Shown here piece by piece: positions 20,331 through 30,720 of a stretch of DNA of 64,000 nucleotides. A program made the translations under genes and the position numbers. Under the pieces are notes generated by a model. That model saw nothing but the letters and a program-made list of their open reading frames with translations, did not search any database and had not been told where the DNA came from. Origin of the DNA: Prochlorococcus sp. AG-402-N10 (lineage in GTDB: Bacteria > Cyanobacteriota > Cyanobacteriia > PCC-6307 > Cyanobiaceae); contig QCIU01000004.1 of the NCBI GenBank assembly GCA_003216465.1, forward strand, positions 1-64,000, read 5' to 3'. How positions within the stretch are numbered: the stretch's first letter is position 1; every line of letters begins with the position of its first letter.

Positions 20331-22121
20331 TTAATCTATCTTCTTAAGTAAATTTAAAATTAAGGATTCTTTCTGATTATTAATAAAATCGCCAAAATTG
20401 GTACTGGAACTACTTTTCTTCCAAGCTTCTAATAAAGGATGAATGGTTTTTTCTAAATCGTCAAGTTCCATTCTTTGTAAGTATGGTTTAGCTAATCTTT
20501 GAAGGTTTTTACTACCCCCTAACCATAGTTGATATTTATTCTGCCCACTCCCAACAAGAGCTAATTCTGCCATATAAGGTCTTGTACATCCATTAGGACA
20601 ACCAGTCATTCTAAATAATATTGTCTTCTCTATATTCATATCCTTTAATAGGTTTTCTATTCTAATGAGAACCTTGGGTAAAATTCTTTCAGCTTCGGTC
20701 ATGGCTAGACCACAAAGAGGAAGAGCAGGACATGCCAAAGCGTGTCGTTGAATTTCATTTATATCGTTAAGATTGTCATATCCAATCTTTCTCAAAGTCT
20801 TTTTAATTTCGCTTTTGTTTTTATTTGGAATATTACAAAGCAAAATATCTTGATTTGGTGTAAGTCTTAAATCAAGATCATTTTCTTTAACAATATCTCT
20901 TATTAATGATTTCTTCTTTCCGGATAGCCTTCCTGACAATAAAGGTAACCCAACGAAAAAATAATCTTTATTTTGTTTATGCCAACCTAGATAATCAATT
21001 AATTTGTTCTCAGGTTCTTTCCTTAAAGGCATAATTTCTTTTCTAAAATATTTTTCTAAGAGTATTTTTTTAAACCAATTAATACCTTTCCTATGCAAAA
21101 GGTACTTCATTCTGGAATTTTTCCTTGATTTTCTATCTCCATAATCTCTTTGAATAGCAACGATACTTTGAATTAGTTCATAGATCTCACTCTTCCCAAC
21201 GAAACCAAGTGGATCCGCAATTCTTGCAAAAGTCTCTTCATTGTTGTGCGTACGCCCCATACCTCCTCCGATATAAAAATTACATCCTTCTAGCTCCCCT
21301 TCTTTTGAGGTGAATGCAACTATTCCAATATCATTAGTGAGGAGATCAACTGAATTATCACCAGGAACAGTTACAGCACATTTAAATTTTCTTGGCAGAT
21401 ATGTAGATCCATATAGAGGTTCTTTTTTAGTCCCGCTAAAAACATTCTCTTTAAACTGTAATTTTCTATTCTCTTCTATTTCTTTATCAGGTTTTATTGT
21501 ATATTCCAAATCTCCGTCAGCCCAAAGTTCTAAAAACGTTCCTTGTCCTGCTACAGGTGTTAAAAGATCAGCAACTTTTACTGCTAAAGATCTTGCTGTT
21601 ATGTATTCTGGTGTTTCAAAAGGTGCGGCGGGAGCCATGACGTTTCTATTTATGTCCCCACACGCAGCTAATGTTGAGCCCATTGAATTTACAATTGATT
21701 TTATTACTTCCTTTAAATTATCTTTTCTTATTCCATGCATTTGGAAGGCTTGTCTAGTGGTTACTCTCAGTGAGCCGTTTCCAAGTTTGTCAGATAATTC
21801 ATCTAAGGATAGAAATAATTTACCAGGGATTTCCCCACCTGGACTTCTTAACCTAAGCATCATCTGCCAATCTTTACTTTTCCCAGGTTTCCTGTTCTCT
21901 CTATTATCTTGTTGATAACTTCCATGGAATTTTAATAACTGAACAGCATCATTAGTAAAATGGTCACTTTCGTTTTTTAATTCGCTTGCAAGTGGTTCCT
22001 TTAGAAATTCACTACCTTTTTTGAAATTTTCAAATTTAGATACTTCTAGACCATTCGCCAGGCAAACTGTCTCTTGTTTAGCAAGTTCTTTTTTCTTTTT
22101 TACTTTTTCAACCTTGATCAA
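20331..22121 (-). CDS. sir: Ferredoxin-sulfite reductase
   Basis: HALACPALPLCGLAMTEAERILP and TGCPNGCTRPYMAELALVG (siroheme/4Fe-4S cysteines). Confidence 0.95.
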   Translation of the reverse strand: MIKVEKVKKKKELAKQETVCLANGLEVSKFENFKKGSEFLKEPLASELKNESDHFTNDAVQLLKFHGSYQQDNRENRKPGKSKDWQMMLRLRSPGGEIPGKLFLSLDELSDKLGNGSLRVTTRQAFQMHGIRKDNLKEVIKSIVNSMGSTLAACGDINRNVMAPAAPFETPEYITARSLAVKVADLLTPVAGQGTFLELWADGDLEYTIKPDKEIEENRKLQFKENVFSGTKKEPLYGSTYLPRKFKCAVTVPGDNSVDLLTNDIGIVAFTSKEGELEGCNFYIGGGMGRTHNNEETFARIADPLGFVGKSEIYELIQSIVAIQRDYGDRKSRKNSRMKYLLHRKGINWFKKILLEKYFRKEIMPLRKEPENKLIDYLGWHKQNKDYFFVGLPLLSGRLSGKKKSLIRDIVKENDLDLRLTPNQDILLCNIPNKNKSEIKKTLRKIGYDNLNDINEIQRHALACPALPLCGLAMTEAERILPKVLIRIENLLKDMNIEKTILFRMTGCPNGCTRPYMAELALVGSGQNKYQLWLGGSKNLQRLAKPYLQRMELDDLEKTIHPLLEAWKKSSSSTNFGDFINNQKESLILNLLKKID

Positions 22122-22208
22122 GGGACCAAAACATATCTCTTTTTATACATTAGCGAAAAGCTTATTTAACCGGTAGTAAATTATAGTTGTAATAGCCATA
22201 AATTATTC

Positions 22209-24371
22209 TTGTCTAAATATTTACTTGAGATAGGAACAGAAGAGTTACCAGCAAATTTTGCTCATTCTGTAATAAAACAAATTAACTCTCTAATTCAATT
22301 TGAATTTGATAAGAAACTTATCAAATATAAGAATATTATTTGCACCTCCACACCCAGAAGAATAGTTATATTTTTGGAGGGTTTAGTGGATCAGGCTGAT
22401 GATAAGACAGTTACAAGAAAAGGACCAAAAGCAAGCTCTGCATTTGTAAATGGGGTTCCAACCAACGCTGCAATTGGTTTTGCAAATAGTTTAGGAATTG
22501 ATATAGATGACTTAGAAATAAGAAAAACAGAAAAGGGTGAGTTTGTATTTGGAACAAAAATTGAAAAAGGAGAATTTACGAGGTCTTTTATCTCTTCAAT
22601 AATTCCAAAATTAATAAAAAATCTACAAGGCCCACGGTTTATGAAATGGGGATATGGTAGCTTTAAATTTTCAAGACCTATTAGATGGATTGTCTCACTT
22701 TATAATGATGAAATTCTTGATTTCGATTTTGATGGATGTGACCCTAAACTTACGATAGGTAATAAATCAAGAAGTCACAGATTAATTAATAAAGTTATTG
22801 AAATTCAGTCTTCAGATAATTATTTTGAATTAATGGCTAAAAGTGGAGTTTTTGTTAGACGAGAAGAAAGGAAAGAAAAAATTAAAAAGCTCATAAATCA
22901 AGAATCTCTACTGGCAAATTTGAATCCGGATCTCTCTGAGGCTTTGCTTAACGAACTTACTGATCTAGTGGAATCGCCTAATTTATTAACTTGCAATTTT
23001 GATAAGCAATTTCTTAATTTGCCTGTTGAAGTTCTTGCAACAGTAATGAAAAATCATCAAAGATATATTCCTCTGCTAGAAAAAAATAAATTATTATCTA
23101 TATTAGATCTTAATTCAAAGGAAATTATAAGTACAAATTTCTTTGTCCTATCTAATGGGCTTAAAGAGTCTAATAATGTTATTGCTAAGGGTAATGAAAA
23201 AGTATTGAGGGCAAGATTCTCTGATGCAAAGTTTTTTGTAGAAAGTGATAAAAAAGTTTCCTCTAATGAAAGGAACGAAAAACTTAAGTCTGTTTCTTAT
23301 TTGAAAGGAATGGGCAATGTTTTTCAAAGAGTAGAAAGAATTAAGGCTACCGTAGAAAAGATACTTTTTTATTTAAATGATCAATCTTTAGAAAGTAAAA
23401 AGGTAATAGAAGCTGCCAAGTACTGTAAAAACGATTTGTGTAGTGAAATTGTTTATGAATTTCCTGAATTGCAAGGGATAATGGGTGGGAAATACTTACG
23501 AAATGAAGGTTTTAGCAAAGAAATCTGTATAGCTGTAGCAGAACATTATTTGCCTGGTTTTTATAAAGATGATTTGCCCTCTACAAAATGCGGAGCGATT
23601 GTCTCTATTTCTGATAAAATAGAATCCTTAATAAGTATATTTATTTCGGGTAAAAGACCAAGTGGTTCATCTGACCCTTATGCATTAAGAAGAAGTTTAA
23701 ATGGTGTTATTCAAATTATTTGGAAATTTGATCTTGATTTATATATTGAAAATATTTATGAGGAACTTCTTGAATATTGGAAAATATCCCTTCCAAATTT
23801 GAATTTTGTAAAACAAAATGTTTTAAATGATTTAATTGAATTTACTAATCAAAGAATTCTTAGTCATCTTGATGAATTATTAATTGATAAAGATATAATT
23901 AGAGCTACTTTTTCTAATTATTTTTTAGATGAGAAAAAAATAATTAATATTATTGATTTAAAAAATAGAATTAATACGATTGACCGACTTAGAGAAAATG
24001 AAAATTTTTTTAAAGTTCAAAAAGTTATCTCAAGGGTTTGTAAACTTGCTGATAATGGTAGTTTATCAAAAAACCTTCTTTTATATAGTGATTATATAAA
24101 TCCAGAGCTATTTGAAAAAGAATGTGAAAAAAAGGTATTTGAATTTATCAAAAAATTAGAAGGACTTATTTCATCATCGACTTGGGATTATTTTAAGCTC
24201 TTTAATATGTTTGAGAATAATGCAAATATTCTTAATGAATTATTTGATAATGATAAGGGTGTTTTGGTAATGGCACATAATTCTGAAATAAGAAATAATC
24301 GACTCAACTTATTAGGCTTGGTTAGAAATTACTCTTTAAAAATTGCTGACTTTACACTTCTCAACTCTTAA
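22209..24371 (+). CDS. glyS: Glycyl-tRNA synthetase beta subunit
   Basis: LLEIGTEELPANF, MKWGYGSFKFSRPIRWIVSL, DPYALRRSLNGVI. Confidence 0.97.
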   Translation: MSKYLLEIGTEELPANFAHSVIKQINSLIQFEFDKKLIKYKNIICTSTPRRIVIFLEGLVDQADDKTVTRKGPKASSAFVNGVPTNAAIGFANSLGIDIDDLEIRKTEKGEFVFGTKIEKGEFTRSFISSIIPKLIKNLQGPRFMKWGYGSFKFSRPIRWIVSLYNDEILDFDFDGCDPKLTIGNKSRSHRLINKVIEIQSSDNYFELMAKSGVFVRREERKEKIKKLINQESLLANLNPDLSEALLNELTDLVESPNLLTCNFDKQFLNLPVEVLATVMKNHQRYIPLLEKNKLLSILDLNSKEIISTNFFVLSNGLKESNNVIAKGNEKVLRARFSDAKFFVESDKKVSSNERNEKLKSVSYLKGMGNVFQRVERIKATVEKILFYLNDQSLESKKVIEAAKYCKNDLCSEIVYEFPELQGIMGGKYLRNEGFSKEICIAVAEHYLPGFYKDDLPSTKCGAIVSISDKIESLISIFISGKRPSGSSDPYALRRSLNGVIQIIWKFDLDLYIENIYEELLEYWKISLPNLNFVKQNVLNDLIEFTNQRILSHLDELLIDKDIIRATFSNYFLDEKKIINIIDLKNRINTIDRLRENENFFKVQKVISRVCKLADNGSLSKNLLLYSDYINPELFEKECEKKVFEFIKKLEGLISSSTWDYFKLFNMFENNANILNELFDNDKGVLVMAHNSEIRNNRLNLLGLVRNYSLKIADFTLLNS

Positions 24372-25692
24372 CTTTAATCCCACCTTTGATTGAATAGTTC
24401 TTAAGCATATTTTCGACTTCTTTGTCTTCTCTTACAGCACTATTTACAGGTTTATAATTTAGGGGTGCTAGTGCTTTACCCCTTAATATTGATCCAAGAG
24501 TAAGCATTGTAATCTTTAGTTGTTGCAGTGGTTTCATTGAAACAACTCTTTTGTATAGATAACTATCAAAAGTTAGTCTTTGTACATCCATATCATCACA
24601 CATTTCAACAAAAGCTTCTCTAGCAGAATCATTTCTATAAAAAATATTTTGAAGAATTTCTAAAACCTTGTAAGTAGTACCATATTTTTTATCCCATTTT
24701 TTTAAATAATTTTTCAAATGCTTTTCTGATGGGATTTCTTGTCCATTTTTTGAGGCTTCTACGATTTCTTCAGCACACATTCGTCCACTTTTTGCGGCAA
24801 AGTATATGCCTTCTCCAGAGCTCTTCGTGACATAACCAGCCGCATCACCTACTAGGGCCATTCTTCCTACAACTCTACGAGGTCTTGGATGCTCAGGAAT
24901 AGGATGGGCTTCGACTTTAATGACTTCTCCATTAACAAGCCTTTTTTTTGCTCTATTTCTTACTCCCTCTTGAAGACCTTTTATTAAGGATTGATTCTTT
25001 TGCATTGTTCCTGTCCCAACAGCAACATGATCATATTTTGGGAATACCCAACCATAGAAATCAGGTGAAACATCAGTTCCTACATACATCTCGGCGAGGT
25101 CTTCGTAGTAGCTCATCTCTTCTTTAGGTAATTTAATTCTTTCTTGGAATGCAATAGCCACTTTATAATCACCAGCATCCATAGCTTTTGCAACTCTACT
25201 GTTTGCTCCATCTGCTCCGATTAAGAGGTCTACTGTTAGCTCCTTAAGTTCTCCTTTCTTATCGCCAGAAGAAAAATCAGAATATGAAAGTTTGTATGGA
25301 CCTTGGTTATCATTCCCTGTATCAATTGAGGTAACTAATCCATTAATTAGCGTTGCTCCAAGGTCAGAGGCTCTGTTTCTCATAAATGCATCCATGACTT
25401 CTCTTCTACACATTCCTATAAATTCATTATCACTTTTGCCATAAACATTATCTAAGCTAATATCTACTTCTCTATTTGAGGGAGATATCATTTTCATGTG
25501 TCTTACTTTCCTATCAATAATTGACTCTGGAAGGTCGAATTCTTCCACCATGCATAGAGGTATTGCACCTCCGCAAGGTTTTGCATTATCTAATTTCCTT
25601 TCAAAAAGCCACGTTTTTATTCCAGATTTAGCAAGTATTTCAGCAGCACATGAACCACTTGGACCTCCACCGATAACAGCAACTCTCAACAT
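24361..25692 (-). CDS. chlP: Geranylgeranyl reductase
   Basis: GGGPSGSCAAEILAKSGI Rossmann motif, CGGAIPLCMVEEFDLP, GDAAGYVTKSSGEGIYFAAKSGRMCAE. Confidence 0.95.
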   Translation of the reverse strand: MLRVAVIGGGPSGSCAAEILAKSGIKTWLFERKLDNAKPCGGAIPLCMVEEFDLPESIIDRKVRHMKMISPSNREVDISLDNVYGKSDNEFIGMCRREVMDAFMRNRASDLGATLINGLVTSIDTGNDNQGPYKLSYSDFSSGDKKGELKELTVDLLIGADGANSRVAKAMDAGDYKVAIAFQERIKLPKEEMSYYEDLAEMYVGTDVSPDFYGWVFPKYDHVAVGTGTMQKNQSLIKGLQEGVRNRAKKRLVNGEVIKVEAHPIPEHPRPRRVVGRMALVGDAAGYVTKSSGEGIYFAAKSGRMCAEEIVEASKNGQEIPSEKHLKNYLKKWDKKYGTTYKVLEILQNIFYRNDSAREAFVEMCDDMDVQRLTFDSYLYKRVVSMKPLQQLKITMLTLGSILRGKALAPLNYKPVNSAVREDKEVENMLKNYSIKGGIKVKS

Positions 25693-25800
25693 ATTAAAAA
25701 AAGTATCCTATTAAAAAACTACATCAATTTCCCTATAAAAGGACATTTCGTAAATTAATAGTTAATATCGAAATATGTTTTTCAAATTTAGCTTTTAATA

Positions 25801-26532
25801 TTGGACAGAAAGGAAGACGAAAAAGAAGCATTTGATATCCCATTTGCCGAGAGAAAATTTTTAAAAGAAACTAATTCAAGATTTAACAAAATAATATTAC
25901 TCACTTTGCCAGTTTTACTAATAAGTTTTTATATTACTGGATTTAGATTGACTAGAAATTTAAAACTAAGTCGCGTGAGAAATATCAATTTTCAAAATAG
26001 TAATAATCACGATCACAGTATCTTGGGACATCTTCCCTACAATGAAATCTCCAAAGAAAAATTGGTTTTTATCGAACCTAATATTCATGTTCATATCGAT
26101 ATGAGTGAATCTCTTCTTAAAATGAGGGAAGATGCAAAAAAAGATGGAATAGGTTTGATTTTCTTAAGTGGATATAGATCAATAAATTTACAGAGAAATA
26201 TTTTTTTCTCTTTGAAATCCATCAGAAATCAAATTGCCGCAGAGAGGGCTAGGGTATCAGCACCTCCTGGATATTCTGAACATAGTACTGGATTCGCTAT
26301 TGATATTGGAGATGCTAATAATAGAGAAACAGACTTTGAAATTGAATTTGAGAATACCGAAACTTTTAAATGGTTGAAAAAGAATGCAGCTAAGTATCAC
26401 TTTAAATTATCTTTCAACAGAGATAATAAAAATGTTGATTATGAACCTTGGCATTGGAGATATGAAGGTTCAATTGAAGCACTTGAAGTTTTTGAAGAAT
26501 CAAATAGAAAATTGATAAATGCTAATAATTAA
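25801..26532 (+). CDS. VanY-family D-alanyl-D-alanine carboxypeptidase with N-terminal TM (apparent TTG start)
   Basis: SGYRSINLQ, PGYSEHSTGFAIDIGD, EPWHWRYEG. Confidence 0.92.
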   Translation: MDRKEDEKEAFDIPFAERKFLKETNSRFNKIILLTLPVLLISFYITGFRLTRNLKLSRVRNINFQNSNNHDHSILGHLPYNEISKEKLVFIEPNIHVHIDMSESLLKMREDAKKDGIGLIFLSGYRSINLQRNIFFSLKSIRNQIAAERARVSAPPGYSEHSTGFAIDIGDANNRETDFEIEFENTETFKWLKKNAAKYHFKLSFNRDNKNVDYEPWHWRYEGSIEALEVFEESNRKLINANN

Positions 26533-26645
26533 AATAACTAATGATAATTTTGTATATGATTTTCAAAGTCTTAAAGGTATTTCCTTCAGAATAAGCGTTC
26601 TTTGAGCTAGCCTTAATATAATTAACTATGGTTTGTTAGTTTTAG

Positions 26646-28448
26646 ATGCCTACTCCAATTAAAGAAATAAGAAATGTAGCAATCATAGCTCATGTAGATC
26701 ATGGTAAAACAACTCTTGTTGATGCATTGCTATCTCAATCTGGAATATTTAGAGATAACGAAGTAGTTCCAACTTGCGTAATGGATTCTAATGACCTTGA
26801 AAGAGAAAGAGGTATAACGATCCTTTCAAAAAATACAGCTGTAAATTACAAAAATACAAGAATTAATATTATTGATACACCCGGACATGCAGACTTTGGG
26901 GGAGAAGTTGAAAGGGTTTTAGGTATGGTTGACGGTTGTTTATTGATTGTTGATGCTAACGAGGGGCCTATGCCTCAAACAAGATTTGTTTTAAAAAAAG
27001 CATTAGAAAAAGGTCTTAGGCCTATAGTATTTGTAAATAAAATTGATAGGCCTCGAGTCGTACCAGAAATTGCTGTTGATAAAGTTCTTGATTTATTTCT
27101 TGAGTTAGGCGCTGATGATGATCAATGCGATTTTCCTTATTTGTTTGGAAGTGGATTATCTGGTTTTGCAAAGGAAGAAATGGAAACAAATAGTGATAAC
27201 ATGATGCCTCTTTTTGAAGCTATTATTAGACATGTTCCTCCTCCTGTTGGGGACTTAAATAAACCATTACAGCTTCAAATTACAACTTTGGATTATTCTG
27301 ATTTCTTAGGAAGAATTGTGATTGGAAAGATTCATAATGGAACTATAAAAAATGGTCAACAAGCAAGTTTAATTAAAGAAAGCGGAAAAACTATTAAAGG
27401 TAAAGTAAGCAAACTTCTAGGCTTTGAGGGATTACAAAGGATTGACATTGACGAAGCCTTTGCTGGAGATATTGTTGCTGTATCAGGTTTCGATGATGTG
27501 AATATTGGCGAAACTATCGCTTGTACTGATTCTCCTCATCCACTTCCGTTAATTAAAGTAGATGAACCTACTTTGAATATGACTTTTGTTGTAAATGATT
27601 CTCCATTCGCGGGCAAAGAGGGAAAATTTGTTACTAGTAGGCAATTAAAAAATAGGTTGGAGAGGGAACTATTAACCAATGTTGCTCTAAGAGTTGAAGA
27701 GACTGATTCTCCAGATAGATTTTCAGTCTCTGGTAGAGGCGAACTTCATTTAGGAATTCTTATAGAAACAATGAGAAGGGAAGGTTTTGAATTTCAAATT
27801 TCGCAACCTCAAGTTATTTTCAGGGAAATAGAGGATGTTAAATGTGAACCTATAGAAACATTGGTTTTAGATGTACCAGAAGCAGCCGTAGGCTCTTGTA
27901 TTGAAAAACTAGGTTCTAGAAAGGCTGAGATGAAAAATATGCAAACAAGCTCGGATGGAAGAACACAATTAGAATTTCTTGTACCATCAAGAGGTCTTAT
28001 AGGATTTCGTGGCGAATTCGTTCGAATAACAAGGGGTGAAGGAATAATGAGCCACTCTTTTTATGAATATAAACCTAAAGCAGGAGATTTCGAAACTAGG
28101 AGAAACGGAGTACTTATTTCTTTTGAAGAGGGTGTCGCTACATTTTACGCTTTAAAAAATGCCGAAGATAGAGGTGTATATTTTATTAAACCTGGAGTAA
28201 AGGTTTATAAAGGTATGATTATTGGCGAGAATAATAGATCACAAGATTTAGAGTTAAACATCTGCAAAACTAAGCAGTTGACTAATATGAGATCTGCGGG
28301 TGCAGAAGAATTAGATACTTTACAATCTCCAGTAGAAATTACTCTTGAAAGAGCACTTGAATACATAGGCCCTGATGAGATGTTAGAAGTAACACCTGAT
28401 TCTATAAGAATGAGAAAATTAAATAAGAAGAAAGTTATAAAAAAATAA
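26646..28448 (+). CDS. typA: Translational GTPase TypA/BipA
   Basis: [53 protein letters not shown]. Confidence 0.98.
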   Translation: MPTPIKEIRNVAIIAHVDHGKTTLVDALLSQSGIFRDNEVVPTCVMDSNDLERERGITILSKNTAVNYKNTRINIIDTPGHADFGGEVERVLGMVDGCLLIVDANEGPMPQTRFVLKKALEKGLRPIVFVNKIDRPRVVPEIAVDKVLDLFLELGADDDQCDFPYLFGSGLSGFAKEEMETNSDNMMPLFEAIIRHVPPPVGDLNKPLQLQITTLDYSDFLGRIVIGKIHNGTIKNGQQASLIKESGKTIKGKVSKLLGFEGLQRIDIDEAFAGDIVAVSGFDDVNIGETIACTDSPHPLPLIKVDEPTLNMTFVVNDSPFAGKEGKFVTSRQLKNRLERELLTNVALRVEETDSPDRFSVSGRGELHLGILIETMRREGFEFQISQPQVIFREIEDVKCEPIETLVLDVPEAAVGSCIEKLGSRKAEMKNMQTSSDGRTQLEFLVPSRGLIGFRGEFVRITRGEGIMSHSFYEYKPKAGDFETRRNGVLISFEEGVATFYALKNAEDRGVYFIKPGVKVYKGMIIGENNRSQDLELNICKTKQLTNMRSAGAEELDTLQSPVEITLERALEYIGPDEMLEVTPDSIRMRKLNKKKVIKK

Positions 28449-28454
28449 AATATT

Positions 28455-28832
28455 ATGAGCCAGATAGATAAAAATACTTTTGAAGAAACTTTTTTAACTG
28501 CTTTAAGTCTCTTTAATAATCAAAAATGGTATGAAGCTCATGATGCTTTTGAAGACATATGGAATACTCTTGATGGAGATGAAAGACAAATTATTCAAGG
28601 AATACTTCAAGTATCAGTCTCGCAATTTCATTTAAGTAAAGGCAACCTCAATGGGGCAACTATCCTTCTTGGGGAAGGTTTAGGCAGAATAAAAGATAGA
28701 ATTAATATAGATTTAGGAATCGATCTATATTCCTTTTGTAAAGGTCTTGAGCAATTATTAAAAAAGCTTCAATATAGAGAGGAATTAAATGAAAACGACA
28801 TACCTTTTTTAGTTCGTCTTGAATTAACATGA
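28455..28832 (+). CDS. DUF309 family protein
   Basis: FNNQKWYEAHDAFEDIWNTLDGDERQIIQGILQVSVSQFHLSKGN. Confidence 0.88.
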   Translation: MSQIDKNTFEETFLTALSLFNNQKWYEAHDAFEDIWNTLDGDERQIIQGILQVSVSQFHLSKGNLNGATILLGEGLGRIKDRINIDLGIDLYSFCKGLEQLLKKLQYREELNENDIPFLVRLELT

Positions 28833-28981
28833 AATCATTATTTTTTAAAAAAAAATATTTGTTTTTGCTTTTAGGTCTAACTAATATTTCAAAATTGAAA
28901 GCTGCTGATTCATCTTTTGGCAGCATTCTGGGTGAAAGTAAAAAAGAAAATAAGATAGTTAATCAGTCCATAGAAAGATGA
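28829..28981 (+). CDS. 50-aa signal-peptide-like ORF coupled by ATGA overlaps to DUF309 and lptB (MKSLFFKKKYLFLLLGLTNISKLKAADSSFGSILGESKKENKIVNQSIER)
   Basis: ATG overlaps the DUF309 stop (ATGA); its TGA overlaps the lptB ATG (ATGA); hydrophobic N-terminus with an AxA-like site. Confidence 0.6.
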   Translation: MKSLFFKKKYLFLLLGLTNISKLKAADSSFGSILGESKKENKIVNQSIER

Positions 28982-29706
28982 ATTTTAAAATAAATAACGT
29001 ATCTCTATCCATTCAAGGAAAATCTATAGTTAGAGATGTATCAATAACTATTACTCCTGGTGAAATCGTTGGTTTAATGGGACCTAATGGAGCTGGTAAA
29101 ACCTCTACTTTTAATCTTGCTGTAGGTAATTTAAAACCTGATAAAGGTGATATTCTATTGAATGACAAGTCTATAAAAAACCTGCCTTTGCCTGTAAGAG
29201 CAAAACTTGGAGTGGGATATCTAACTCAAGAAGCAAGTGTCTTTAGAAATCTTACAGTTAAAGAAAATATTGATTTAGCATTACAAAATTCTTTTTCAAG
29301 TAGTGCAATAGTAAGAAATAAAAGAGAAAAAATAATTAACGAATTTAATCTTAATAAGTTTGTAGATAACTATGGCTATCAACTTTCAGGTGGAGAGAGA
29401 AGAAGGTGTGAAATAGCTAGAGCTCTTTCTGTAGGTAGAAACGGTCCTAATTACTTACTTTTGGATGAACCCTTTGCGGGAATCGATCCATTAGCTGTTA
29501 ACGATTTGAAGAAACTTATTATTAAATTAAGTAAGAATGGGATGGGGATTCTCATAACTGACCATAATGTAAGAGAAACTTTATTAATAACTAATAAGTC
29601 ATATGTATTAAGTGAAGGGAGTATTTTAGCTTATGGATCATCAACTGAACTAGCAAATAACGCAATAGTGAAAAAGTTTTATCTTGGGGATGATTTTCAA
29701 CTTTAA
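28978..29706 (+). CDS. lptB: LptB-type ABC transporter ATP-binding protein
   Basis: GPNGAGKT, LSGGERRRCEIARAL, YLLLDEPFAGIDP, ILITDHNVRETL typical of LptB. Confidence 0.95.
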   Translation: MNFKINNVSLSIQGKSIVRDVSITITPGEIVGLMGPNGAGKTSTFNLAVGNLKPDKGDILLNDKSIKNLPLPVRAKLGVGYLTQEASVFRNLTVKENIDLALQNSFSSSAIVRNKREKIINEFNLNKFVDNYGYQLSGGERRRCEIARALSVGRNGPNYLLLDEPFAGIDPLAVNDLKKLIIKLSKNGMGILITDHNVRETLLITNKSYVLSEGSILAYGSSTELANNAIVKKFYLGDDFQL

Positions 29707-29760
29707 AAAATTTTATTTTGTTACCTTATAATTATAGGCATTATCTATTATTAAATTTTC

Positions 29761-30708
29761 TTGATGATATCAGAGGTTGCTATAAAAAATTTGCTTTATG
29801 ATCCTGTAAATACTATTGGCATTCTAATATTTTTTTTATTATTAATTAATTTACCTATTTCTTTAATCGCTCTATTTAATAAAAAATCATCCTCATATGT
29901 GAAGTTTATTACTATCACAATTAATATTTTTATAGCATTGCAACTTACCTTGAGATGGATTGTCTCTGGTCATTTCCCCATAAGCAACTTATATGAATCG
30001 CTTTATTTCCTTGTGTGGGGTATTTCTCTAGGTCAGTTATTAGTTGAGAAAGAATTTCAAACCCCAATAATTCCCGCGATAGCTATTCCTATTGAACTTT
30101 TGACTGTCGCTTTTGCCTGCTTTGTCCTGCCAGAGGATTTGAGGCTGTCATCTAATCTGGTCCCAGCATTAAGATCAAGTTGGTTAATTATGCATGTAAG
30201 CGTGGTTATGCTAAGTTACGCGGCTCTTATAATTGGTTCCTTACTATCGGCATCTGTCTTGTTTATTGATAATCGTCAACCACTTCAAATCAGGAGTAGC
30301 TCTACAGGTATTGGAGGTTTCAAAATATCAAATACTTTAACAATTAATAGTATTATGGAGCCTATAAAATTTTCTCATTCTGAAGAATTAGATACTCTCA
30401 GTTATCGATCTATATTAGTTGGTTTTGTTCTTCTTACCCTTGGTTTAATCACTGGTGCTATTTGGGCTAATGAGGCTTGGGGAACCTGGTGGAGTTGGGA
30501 TCCTAAAGAAACCTGGGCTTTCATTTCATGGCTATTTTATGCTGCTTATCTACATATGAGAATTAGCAAGGGTTGGCAAGGGAGAAGACCAGCTTTACTT
30601 GCTACTACAGGTTTTTTTGTAATCTTAATATGTTATTTAGGTGTTAATTTTTTAGGTATAGGTTTACATAGCTATGGATGGATATTTGGTATTTTAAACT
30701 TAGTTTGA
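29761..30708 (+). CDS. ccsA: Cytochrome c biogenesis protein CcsA
   Basis: SNLYESLYFLVWG and WANEAWGTWWSWDPKETWAFISWLFYAAYLHMR. Confidence 0.96.
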   Translation: MMISEVAIKNLLYDPVNTIGILIFFLLLINLPISLIALFNKKSSSYVKFITITINIFIALQLTLRWIVSGHFPISNLYESLYFLVWGISLGQLLVEKEFQTPIIPAIAIPIELLTVAFACFVLPEDLRLSSNLVPALRSSWLIMHVSVVMLSYAALIIGSLLSASVLFIDNRQPLQIRSSSTGIGGFKISNTLTINSIMEPIKFSHSEELDTLSYRSILVGFVLLTLGLITGAIWANEAWGTWWSWDPKETWAFISWLFYAAYLHMRISKGWQGRRPALLATTGFFVILICYLGVNFLGIGLHSYGWIFGILNLV

Positions 30709-30720
30709 GTTGATATTTTA

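Noticed and set aside
21310-21915. 201-aa plus-strand ORF
   Set aside because: Antisense to the confidently assigned sir gene; shadow ORF
28702-28926. 74-aa minus-strand ORF
   Set aside because: Antisense to DUF309 and the small coupled ORF; no supporting signal
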